From positions 1 through 7,448 of the forward strand of contig JAWXUG010000076.1 in the NCBI GenBank assembly GCA_044432885.1: a DNA stretch of 7,448 nt, in the 5' to 3' direction. Each line of letters begins with the position of its first letter. The first letter of the stretch is position 1. The notes beneath the pieces were generated by a model. It saw only the letters and a list, made by a program, of their open reading frames with translations. It did no database searches and had not been told where the DNA came from. The DNA is from CAYJNO01 sp044432885. GTDB taxonomy: Bacteria; Bacillota_I; Bacilli_A; Erysipelotrichales; Erysipelotrichaceae. Of the stretch, positions 1-6,169 are shown piece after piece. Position numbers and translations under genes: made by a program.

Positions 1-525
1 ATGTTTAATCGATGATTCAGAGTTGTTATACCCTTCAACCATTGCAACTCCATATAATGATAAAATACCTTCATCGCTAATCGTTGCACTGCTTAATAGT
101 GTGTTATAAGCATGTTCAATATCAAGTTCACGCTCACTTACTTCAAGTACAACGCCACTACTTGTCGAATAAATATGATAATCATATCCATAATATGAAT
201 AGGTTAAATCAATATCGATATCAACTGCTGAGGTATCAGTATAGGCATCATGTGTTGTTTTAATATACAACTGATAGATTCCCTCACTAAATTGCATCAC
301 ATCAATTTCACCGCCAATGAAACCTCCATACACATAATTGGTTGGTCCTAACATTACTGTTGTTAAATCAAAAGAGGTTTCACTATCATCTGATTGATCA
401 ACAAATAATAGTTGATGAGAAATGTCATCTAAACTGTATAAATAAATTCCTGGTTGATATGCTAAACCGATAATTTCAAGATTACTATCATATAAAGCAA
501 TTTCAGAAGTTTCAAGAATAAAATC
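1..525 (-). repeat. Tandem C-terminal protein modules of the glucosaminidase, about 139 residues apart; second copy incomplete
   Basis: Within the glucosaminidase, residues 578-597 and 717-735 share the pattern G-x-A-x(3)-G followed by I-x-H. It begins at G580 in the first copy and at G719 in the second, an offset of 139 residues. The first copy continues with GGFIGGEID (627-635), EGIYQLYI (641-648) and alternating hydrophobic residues, as in a beta-sandwich. The second copy ends at the window edge after H735. This is divergent protein-level repetition, not a DNA repeat. Such modules commonly mediate wall or glycan attachment, but no function is shown here. Confidence 0.55.
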
Positions 526-2205
526 CCCTTCTGCCTCATTTCCTGGTGCCTCTTCAATAATAGTTGAAGTAATAACTTTTATTGAATCACTATCAATATA
601 CCCAATGTCCCTACTAAAATCATAAGCTGTTGCTGGATAGCTAACCCCAGAACTTGTGCTTTGAATTAAGCTTCCATTGATATACATATTAGCTAACTGT
701 GTCTTCATATATCCACTAGACATACTTTCTAATAGGATAACAGTATAATTTTTTTGATATGTTGCTCCATATTCAGTAGTATGGATTTCGTAAGTTCCAT
801 CGCTATTTTTATAAACTGATTCACTATAGGTTTCAACTATACCCACATCATATTTGTTATAATCAGTTAATGTACCATCATAATTATTATCTAATTTATC
901 GATGCTATAAGCAATTGCTGCTACCTTAATGCCCCAATATGGATCGGCAGCATATTTAACATTAAATCCTGATCCTTTATTTCCAAAATGCATTCCAAAG
1001 AAAACAGCATTTTGAACATCAAGATAGTTTCTCAAGTTGTAAGCCATTTGCTCCATAACCCCTTGAGAAATAGACGAGAAGTAAGATGCCTGATCAGGAT
1101 CACTATCAACCGCATTCCATCCAAACAAGTTATTTCTTTCTACTGCGTATTGGCTTCGTCCATTCCCTGATTCAAGGCATGCCAACGCATAAACCAACAA
1201 TGCATTTACACCGTAAGAATTTTGATTATTAATAAAAGTCTGCCCTTCTCCAACCAGTTGTGATTGGGTACTCGTTAAATTTGTATAGCTTGTAGAAGTT
1301 GGTTTACTTGTATAGCCAAGAGAATTCATATAGCTATCAAAAGTACTTGCTGAAATTGAAGTTGTAGAGCGGGCTGGAAGAAATTGATAGTAGCTATAAT
1401 ATTCTCCCACATAATTCGTGTAGTTTCGATCACTATAATAAGTTTCATGATCATAGCTATAATAAATATCGCCAACACTCATCCAATCACTAGCTGGTCC
1501 AATTGCACTGGTATACTCTGCAGTATAGCCACCTAATGCCCAACCCGAAAAATAATGATAAACGACATCCGTATAATTACCATTTTGAACAACCTCAAAA
1601 TAAGATTGACGAGGAATAATCGTAAACGGGTCTTCTGAGTTATCCGAAGTATTTCCACCGATAGTAATACTTAATCCATTAGTAATAAATTTCATAGGAA
1701 TTAAGTCAACATCCTTTACATCAACAAATCCATCAAAACCAACTAAATCAATGGTTAAGGTTCCACTTCCAGATCCATTGTAGCTCGTAGTAACAGGATT
1801 AGCTAACTCACGATGTTGGGTAACATAGGTTGTTTTGCGATAGATATGATAATCTACATTTTGTGTAATCGTTAAGGTAGTACTTGAAGATGAGCGCTTA
1901 GGGTAAGAATAAGCAATCCCACTGTTAATAGCGATAATTTTCGTTGGAGAAAGAGAGCTATCATGACGAATTACATAATCATCTCCTTTGGTTGCTAAAG
2001 CAGTCTTCGCTTCTGCAAAAGTACTGTAACATGCAACCTTATCAAAACCTCCTGAGTCATTTACCCAGGCTAATTCATATGTTCCAGAACATGACATTGC
2101 ATAAGATACAGCCGCTTCTACTTCTGTGACTTCTATTACATTAAGTGAGATGCATAATGTGCTCATCAACACTAAACTCAAAAGTATTGAAAATATTTTT
2201 CTCAT
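1..2205 (-). CDS. Secreted multidomain N-acetylglucosaminidase (GH73-like peptidoglycan hydrolase), C-terminus cut off by the window edge
   Basis: The frame is open without a stop from the ATG at 2205 to base 1, giving 735 residues and no end. The start is fixed by an in-frame TAA directly before it and AGGAGG four bases upstream. Residues 1-31 look like a Sec signal peptide (RK, then a hydrophobic run at 4-21, with likely cleavage after VEA). Residues 39-110 and 170-280 form N-terminal modules, including PRQSYFEV (198-205) and FLPARS (275-280), a layout I recall from other secreted Bacillota glucosaminidases. Residues about 315-445 are the catalytic domain: LESGNG with the predicted general acid E345, NNLFGW (358-363) and YAADPYWG (418-425). 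Family members cleave the GlcNAc-beta-1,4-MurNAc bond of peptidoglycan. Residues 452-546 resemble a bacterial SH3 wall-binding domain ending in GYIDSDSIKVI. Repeated beta-rich modules start near 561. The gene follows the acidic membrane protein by 8 bases. The catalytic call is firm; the accessory domain names are inference. Confidence 0.9.
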   Translation of the reverse strand, partial: MRKIFSILLSLVLMSTLCISLNVIEVTEVEAAVSYAMSCSGTYELAWVNDSGGFDKVACYSTFAEAKTALATKGDDYVIRHDSSLSPTKIIAINSGIAYSYPKRSSSSTTLTITQNVDYHIYRKTTYVTQHRELANPVTTSYNGSGSGTLTIDLVGFDGFVDVKDVDLIPMKFITNGLSITIGGNTSDNSEDPFTIIPRQSYFEVVQNGNYTDVVYHYFSGWALGGYTAEYTSAIGPASDWMSVGDIYYSYDHETYYSDRNYTNYVGEYYSYYQFLPARSTTSISASTFDSYMNSLGYTSKPTSTSYTNLTSTQSQLVGEGQTFINNQNSYGVNALLVYALACLESGNGRSQYAVERNNLFGWNAVDSDPDQASYFSSISQGVMEQMAYNLRNYLDVQNAVFFGMHFGNKGSGFNVKYAADPYWGIKVAAIAYSIDKLDNNYDGTLTDYNKYDVGIVETYSESVYKNSDGTYEIHTTEYGATYQKNYTVILLESMSSGYMKTQLANMYINGSLIQSTSSGVSYPATAYDFSRDIGYIDSDSIKVITSTIIEEAPGNEAEGDFILETSEIALYDSNLEIIGLAYQPGIYLYSLDDISHQLLFVDQSDDSETSFDLTTVMLGPTNYVYGGFIGGEIDVMQFSEGIYQLYIKTTHDAYTDTSAVDIDIDLTYSYYGYDYHIYSTSSGVVLEVSERELDIEHAYNTLLSSATISDEGILSLYGVAMVEGYNNSESSIKH

Positions 2206-2209
2206 TTAG

Positions 2210-2215
2210 CCTCCT
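2210..2215 (-). promoter_or_regulatory. Shine-Dalgarno AGGAGG of the glucosaminidase gene, overlapping the upstream stop codon
   Basis: AGGAGG is read on the minus strand. Its first two bases are the last two of the TAG stop (2216-2214) of the upstream gene, and the ATG follows after CTAA. The overlap ties termination of the acidic protein to initiation of the hydrolase and supports a bicistronic message. Confidence 0.8.
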
Positions 2216-3170
2216 ATAAATCCACATAGATGGAAATCCATTCATCACTTCCAACTAGTTTTATTTTTAATCTACCTGTATATTTAATTGGTTCTTGATC
2301 AGGATTTAAAGCCATAAACAATAACGTTCCGCTACCCTCTTCACTAATCACTTGACCAATAATATTATCATATTTCATCGATTTAAATTGTTCATTTAAT
2401 GCAACAAACACATCTCCTGAACCTTCAACTTCGTACATTGCTTCTTCAATTTCAACCGTGTCTTGATCTAAGGAAACAGCAGTTACTTTAAATGCATAAA
2501 CTTGTGCGGTCGATGGATATTGATAAACTTCTGAGTATCCATCATCATAAGTGCGGGTGATTTCATCGCCTGTAATTTCTATTGCATCTGAAACGACCAT
2601 TTCAAAGGTTGCTCCATCTGTAATAACATCATCACTTTTATAATATAAAGCAGAACCATCCGTAGTAGCATCCGTTAAGTCAAACACCAATTGATTTTGT
2701 GTTAAGTCAATATTAACCGTTAACTCATCCAAAGCTTTATCTTCATATGGAATAAAAATATTCAACATATAAGATTCTTCCTTAGCATCTATATCAAAAG
2801 AAACATTTTGCTTCACTAAATAATAATTATTAAGAATTAATTGATTCGTGAAGTCACTCAATTCATCTAAATGAATACCCTCATCCGTTGTCAAATCACT
2901 CAAATTAATACTGTAATCAGCATCTAATTTTTGAATGCGAATTCGGGCGATAATGAATCCAAATTCTAAATCATTTAAGTCATATACACTATATTCAACA
3001 AGCGCTACATTCGCTTGCTTATCTTCATTTAATTCAACTTCTTCACTAACAGTAGGAGTCAGCTCATACTCATCATATTCAAAAGAGCTACTCATATAAA
3101 TACCGATAGCTATAAAAATACAACATAATAATGCAAGTGCACTATAAATATAAATCTTTTTAATTTTCAT
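2214..3170 (-). CDS. Unrecognised acidic, membrane-anchored extracytoplasmic protein (318 aa)
   Basis: I do not recognise this protein. Residues 1-5 are basic (MKIKK) and about 8-26 form one hydrophobic segment, so a signal anchor or an uncleaved signal peptide is likely. The Cys pair at 16-17 is preceded by ALL, which is not a proper lipobox. Residues 30-52 are a very acidic linker. The remainder is rich in alternating hydrophobic and polar residues, suggesting two beta-rich domains at about 53-165 and 180-318. Each ends in a similar strand pair (LTVNIDL...LVFDL and LKIKLVG...ISIYVDL). I count about 61 Asp/Glu against 19 Lys/Arg. No catalytic motif is visible, and the only cysteines are the two in the membrane segment. 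The start has AGGTGAT upstream, a good match to the 16S tail at normal spacing. Its stop overlaps the ribosome binding site of the downstream glucosaminidase, so a role at the cell surface alongside that enzyme is the best contextual guess. Confidence refers to the gene being real, not to function. Confidence 0.85.
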   Translation of the reverse strand: MKIKKIYIYSALALLCCIFIAIGIYMSSSFEYDEYELTPTVSEEVELNEDKQANVALVEYSVYDLNDLEFGFIIARIRIQKLDADYSINLSDLTTDEGIHLDELSDFTNQLILNNYYLVKQNVSFDIDAKEESYMLNIFIPYEDKALDELTVNIDLTQNQLVFDLTDATTDGSALYYKSDDVITDGATFEMVVSDAIEITGDEITRTYDDGYSEVYQYPSTAQVYAFKVTAVSLDQDTVEIEEAMYEVEGSGDVFVALNEQFKSMKYDNIIGQVISEEGSGTLLFMALNPDQEPIKYTGRLKIKLVGSDEWISIYVDL

Positions 3171-3185
3171 ATAATCACCTATTTA

Positions 3186-3194
3186 ATTATAGCA
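3186..3194 (-). promoter_or_regulatory. Putative extended -10 promoter for the acidic protein and glucosaminidase genes
   Basis: On the minus strand the sequence reads TGCTATAAT, a perfect TATAAT with the TGn extension. The expected -35 position (about 3209-3214) is only a T-run that doubles as the U-tract of the galE terminator, so the extended -10 would have to compensate. The predicted start of transcription near 3179-3180 leaves only about 9-10 bases before the ATG. The motif is clear, but promoter activity is inferred, and AT-rich DNA yields such matches by chance. Confidence 0.5.
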
Positions 3195-3207
3195 TAAATA
3201 AAAGAAT

Positions 3208-3232
3208 AAAAAAAAGTATCCGAGGATACTTT
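3208..3232 (-). terminator. Rho-independent terminator after galE
   Basis: The minus strand reads AAAGTATCC, then TC, then GGATACTTT and further T residues: a 9-bp perfect inverted repeat (effectively 8 bp with a 4-base loop), with eight consecutive T at its 3' side. It begins 8 bases after the galE stop codon. Its location between two tight gene groups fits the end of the cdsA-to-galE operon. Confidence 0.85.
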
Positions 3233-3240
3233 ATCATTTA

Positions 3241-4239
3241 CTAATCTAAATTTTTTTGGAAATTCCAGCTATCCAAACACATTTCATCAATGCCAAATTC
3301 AGCCTTGAATCCTAATTGTTCAAATGCCTTTTTAGTATCGGCGTAACATGAAGCAACATCTCCAGGTCTTCTTTCAGCAATCTTGTATGCAATTTCTTTT
3401 CCACAAGCTTTTTGATAGGCATCTTTAACTTGAAGCACACTATATCCTGTTCCTGTGCCAATGTTGAATTGGTCAACGCCCTTATGTTGTGCTGCAAAAT
3501 CAATTGCTTTTAAATGTGCTTTCGCAAGGTCTACTACATGGATATAATCACGCACACCCGTTCCATCAACAGTATTATAATCATCACCAAATACCATTAA
3601 TGCTTCACGCTGTCCTGTTGCTACCTGTGCAATATAAGGAACTAAATTGTTTGGAATACCATTTGGAATTTCTCCAATCAACCCTGATTTATGTGCTCCA
3701 ATTGGATTGAAATATCTTAATAAGACTACTGATAATTGTTTATAAGCTACTGAAAGATCCGTCAAAATTTGTTCATTTTGTAGCTTAGTTGTTCCGTATG
3801 GATTCGTTGTACTTAAAGGAAAATCCTCTGTAATAGGTACTGTATGTGGATCCCCATATACTGTAGCACTTGAACTAAAAACGACATTATTCACATCATG
3901 TTTCAACATTAATTCATATAAATTCAATGAGCCAATAATATTGTTTTGATAATATACTAGAGGCTTAATTACTGATTCCCCTACTGCCTTATAGCCGGCG
4001 AAATGAATAACAGAATCAAAGTTGTACATTTTAAACACTTCGTCAAGTCCCTCTTTATCTAAAATGTCTACTTGATGAAATAATGGACGCTTTCCCGTAA
4101 TACTTTCAATTTTATCCAAAACTCCAATGGAAGCGTTATAAAGATTATCCACAATAACCACTTCATCGTTGCGATTTAATAGCTCTACCACTGTGTGTGA
4201 ACCAATAAATCCAAGCCCTCCTGTAACTAATACTTTCAT
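3241..4239 (-). CDS. galE: UDP-glucose 4-epimerase, probably also acting on UDP-GlcNAc/GalNAc
   Basis: This is a cytoplasmic extended short-chain dehydrogenase that interconverts UDP-glucose and UDP-galactose through a 4-keto intermediate on bound NAD. The 332 residues are the usual family length. Visible motifs are the Rossmann glycine motif TGGLGFIG (6-13), VDN (30-32), HFAG (79-82), SSSATVYG (122-129) with the catalytic-site Ser124, and PYGTTK (147-152) with Tyr148 and Lys152. Further on are RYFNPIGAH (175-183), GVRDYIHVVDLA (228-239) and RRPGDVASCYAD (290-301). Cys298 aligns with Tyr299 of E. coli GalE and with Cys307 of human GALE, the position that controls access of N-acetylated substrates, so activity on UDP-GalNAc/GlcNAc is predicted. 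The AAGGAGA ribosome binding site lies inside the last codons of the upstream transporter gene, with 2 bases between stop and start. It is the last gene before the terminator. No other galactose-catabolic gene is present, so a role in making surface sugars fits better than Leloir catabolism. Confidence 0.96.
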   Translation of the reverse strand: MKVLVTGGLGFIGSHTVVELLNRNDEVVIVDNLYNASIGVLDKIESITGKRPLFHQVDILDKEGLDEVFKMYNFDSVIHFAGYKAVGESVIKPLVYYQNNIIGSLNLYELMLKHDVNNVVFSSSATVYGDPHTVPITEDFPLSTTNPYGTTKLQNEQILTDLSVAYKQLSVVLLRYFNPIGAHKSGLIGEIPNGIPNNLVPYIAQVATGQREALMVFGDDYNTVDGTGVRDYIHVVDLAKAHLKAIDFAAQHKGVDQFNIGTGTGYSVLQVKDAYQKACGKEIAYKIAERRPGDVASCYADTKKAFEQLGFKAEFGIDEMCLDSWNFQKNLD

Positions 4240-4241
4240 CT

Positions 4242-5099
4242 TTACTCTCCTTCTATATCTCTGTTAATCTCTTGTTTCGAGAACCAGTAGATAACCACAA
4301 ATAAGATAACCCCTGCTATTAATGAGCTTATCAGTGTTGCATTAAAAGTAAAGACAAGCCCACTATTCATATATAATTCTACCAAAGAGCCCACTAATAA
4401 GCCTAAGATAGCCATATAAGTAAATTGTTGATATTTTGCAAGTAAAAAAGAAATCAATTTTGCCCCTCCTAGAATCCCAAACACAGCACCAAGTCCTGCT
4501 GGAATTAATAAAGGAATGTCAAAGTTACCAATAACTTGTACATAAATCGTTTCATACATTCCCATGATAATGAGGATTAAAGAACCACTAATCCCTGGAA
4601 TAATCATTGTAACAGTAGCAATGGCCATACATATAAAAATCACCACAAAAGATTTAACTGATAAAGTTGTAAATAAGATTTCATTTGAACTTTCTGTTCC
4701 ACCCATCATACTTAACACAACCATAATACCAAAAGTAATTAAAAATGGAATCCAGCTTACTGTTGAAACACGATGCTTACTTCCTTTTGCCTTATGATAA
4801 ATTAAAGGCAAACTTCCAAGCACAACACCGATGAATCCAGAATAGGTTTGTGTCGCATAATTGGATAGTAAATAACCCATTATTTTACTCAAGCCAACAA
4901 TCCCAATAGCTACACCAATTCCCAAAGGAATTAAAAAACCTAAATTCTTCTTAATGACTTTAAAATTTAATGTAATAGATTCCATTAAACGATCATAGAA
5001 ATTTAAGATAATTGCCATGGTACCTCCACTTACTCCTGGAATTACATTAGCAACACCCATTAAAAGGCCAAATAATACATATTTAATCTTCTCGTTCAT
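4242..5099 (-). CDS. popT: DUF368 family membrane protein, predicted undecaprenyl-phosphate translocase (PopT)
   Basis: This polytopic membrane protein has 285 residues and about eight hydrophobic segments. The DUF368 hallmark appears twice: IPGVSGGT at 20-27 and IPGISGS at 167-173, each followed by an I/L-rich segment and an F/MY element. A second paired element, GVVLGSLPLIY (91-101) and GLLVGSLVELY (233-243), shows the internal two-half duplication expected of an inverted-topology transporter. DUF368 proteins were identified in 2023 as polyprenyl-phosphate transporters (PopT), which return undecaprenyl phosphate from the outer to the inner leaflet for reuse in cell-wall synthesis. Family membership is read from the sequence; the substrate is inherited from the family. 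The start has AGGAGG four bases upstream, overlapping the TAG stop of rseP with an 8-base gap, and the stop lies 2 bases before galE. It therefore sits in an operon with dxr, which feeds the isoprenoid pool from which the lipid carrier is made. Confidence 0.9.
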   Translation of the reverse strand: MNEKIKYVLFGLLMGVANVIPGVSGGTMAIILNFYDRLMESITLNFKVIKKNLGFLIPLGIGVAIGIVGLSKIMGYLLSNYATQTYSGFIGVVLGSLPLIYHKAKGSKHRVSTVSWIPFLITFGIMVVLSMMGGTESSNEILFTTLSVKSFVVIFICMAIATVTMIIPGISGSLILIIMGMYETIYVQVIGNFDIPLLIPAGLGAVFGILGGAKLISFLLAKYQQFTYMAILGLLVGSLVELYMNSGLVFTFNATLISSLIAGVILFVVIYWFSKQEINRDIEGE

Positions 5100-5103
5100 A
5101 TAT

Positions 5104-5109
5104 CCTCCT
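5104..5109 (-). promoter_or_regulatory. Shine-Dalgarno AGGAGG of popT, overlapping the rseP stop codon
   Basis: On the minus strand, TAGGAGG contains both the TAG stop of rseP (5110-5108) and the full AGGAGG, followed by ATAT and the ATG at 5099. The same stop-within-SD arrangement occurs at 2210-2216, and it indicates coupled translation. Confidence 0.8.
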
Positions 5110-6169
5110 AAAATAGTCTTAGTATATCTTGATAGGTTGCCATTAGCATTAACCCTAATAATAATAGCATACTCCCTACCATAATCGCAGATTCTAATCT
5201 AGAATTTATTTTTTTTCCTAAAATTAATTCAAAGAAGGTAATTGCAACACGACCTCCATCTAAAATTGGTAAAGGTAATAAATTAAAGATTCCTACATTC
5301 AAAGAGAGTAATGCAACCAGTAACATAAAAGTTGAAAATCCCATCGATACAGCCTGACTTGTCGTTTGATAAATCCCAACAGGCCCTGATAAATTATCTG
5401 TATTTGCTTCTATGAATAAATCAGCAAAAGCACTGAAAATTAATTTTGTATTAGAAATTAAATAATCTGTTGCAAAATTAAAGCTACTAATAAGGGTTGT
5501 TTTTACCTCAACAGCCTCTGGCAACATAATTCCTACTTGATAGACCCCATATTCATCTATAAAAACAGGCGTTACTTCTATCTCTAATAAGCTGTCATCT
5601 CTTTGTACAGTATATAAGAATGGACCATCATCAGTTTGTGTATACACAAGGATGTCGTTATAGGTTTCAGGATAGATGATATTTCCATCTTCAAACTCAA
5701 TTGAAATGATTTGATCCCCTTCCTCAAACCCTGCAACCTCAGCAGGTGTTCCCTCAGCTACGCCACCTACCACAGCTTCTTGTGGTAGGTAATAAGATCC
5801 TGCAGAAAAAATAATTCCTGTAACAATCACCCATGCCAAAATAAAGTTCATAAATGCACCCGCAAGCATGATGACAATTTTTTTCCATTTACTAATTCCA
5901 TTTAAGGTTCGCTCATATGGAACTTCTACATCCACTGAGGTTTCTAAACTATTTTCATTATCCCCAGCCATTGCAACAAAGCCACCAATTGGCAATAAAC
6001 GAATGGCATAGGTCGTTTCTTTCCATTTTTTTGACCATAATAATTTTCCCATCCCAATAGAAAATTCATGGCAATAAACATTAAATATTTTTGCGGCAAT
6101 CAAGTGTCCAAATTCATGAATCACTACAATTACACATAATAAAATAACAAAACTAATTATTGTAAGCAT
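5108..6169 (-). CDS. rseP: Site-2 intramembrane zinc metalloprotease (RseP/RasP family)
   Basis: This polytopic membrane protease of the S2P family cleaves transmembrane segments of anti-sigma factors, cell-division proteins or remnant signal peptides. Numbering from the ATG at 6175: HEFGH (20-24) is the HExxH zinc motif in the first membrane helix. LPIGGFVAMAGD (61-72) is the membrane-edge beta element, and AGAFMNFILA (105-114) follows. One PDZ domain spans about 130-205 (EGTPAEVAGFEEGDQI). SGPVGI is at 263-268, and NLLPLPILDGG (298-308) carries the third zinc ligand, Asp306. With 353-355 residues and one PDZ it is shorter than two-PDZ E. coli RseP. The AAAGGA ribosome binding site (6184-6179) lies 9 bases before the ATG at 6169 but only 3 before the one at 6175, so I place the start at 6169. 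The gene then overlaps the end of dxr by 17 bases. The order cdsA-dxr-rseP is typical of bacteria. Confidence 0.94.
   Translation of the reverse strand: MLTIISFVILLCVIVVIHEFGHLIAAKIFNVYCHEFSIGMGKLLWSKKWKETTYAIRLLPIGGFVAMAGDNENSLETSVDVEVPYERTLNGISKWKKIVIMLAGAFMNFILAWVIVTGIIFSAGSYYLPQEAVVGGVAEGTPAEVAGFEEGDQIISIEFEDGNIIYPETYNDILVYTQTDDGPFLYTVQRDDSLLEIEVTPVFIDEYGVYQVGIMLPEAVEVKTTLISSFNFATDYLISNTKLIFSAFADLFIEANTDNLSGPVGIYQTTSQAVSMGFSTFMLLVALLSLNVGIFNLLPLPILDGGRVAITFFELILGKKINSRLESAIMVGSMLLLLGLMLMATYQDILRLF
5765..5790. repeat. Perfect 10-bp inverted repeat with 6-base spacer inside rseP
   Basis: ACCTACCACA (5765-5774) and TGTGGTAGGT (5781-5790) are exact reverse complements around GCTTCT. In the rseP message this would form a 10-bp hairpin with a 6-base loop, in the segment coding for the start of the PDZ region (YLPQEAVVG). 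No T-run follows on either strand, so it is not an ordinary terminator. Function is unknown and coincidence is possible. Confidence 0.6.

Noticed and set aside
988..1170. Plus-strand open frame of 60 codons
   Set aside because: It is antisense to the conserved catalytic domain of the glucosaminidase and looks like a chance frame. Plus-strand frames at 1944-2129, 3489-3710 and 4564-4797 are rejected for the same reason: each lies opposite a well-supported gene.
2148..2165. Cys18 of the glucosaminidase as a lipobox
   Set aside because: The preceding residues S-T-L do not fit a lipobox, and a better signal peptidase I site (VEA) follows at 29-31.
2211..2224. 14-base sequence CTCCTATAAATCCA repeated exactly at 7312-7325
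   Set aside because: Both copies contain an AGGAG ribosome binding site at a gene junction and are read in different frames. Shared SD plus AT-rich flank explains the match better than a dedicated repeat.
3113..3135. Cys16-Cys17 of the acidic protein as a lipoprotein lipobox
   Set aside because: The residues before the cysteines are Leu-Leu. A lipobox needs a small residue at -1, and the hydrophobic run continues past the cysteines, so a membrane anchor is more likely.
3312..3503. Second minus-strand open frame of 63 codons inside galE
   Set aside because: It overlaps the conserved C-terminal part of galE in another frame and shows no independent signal.
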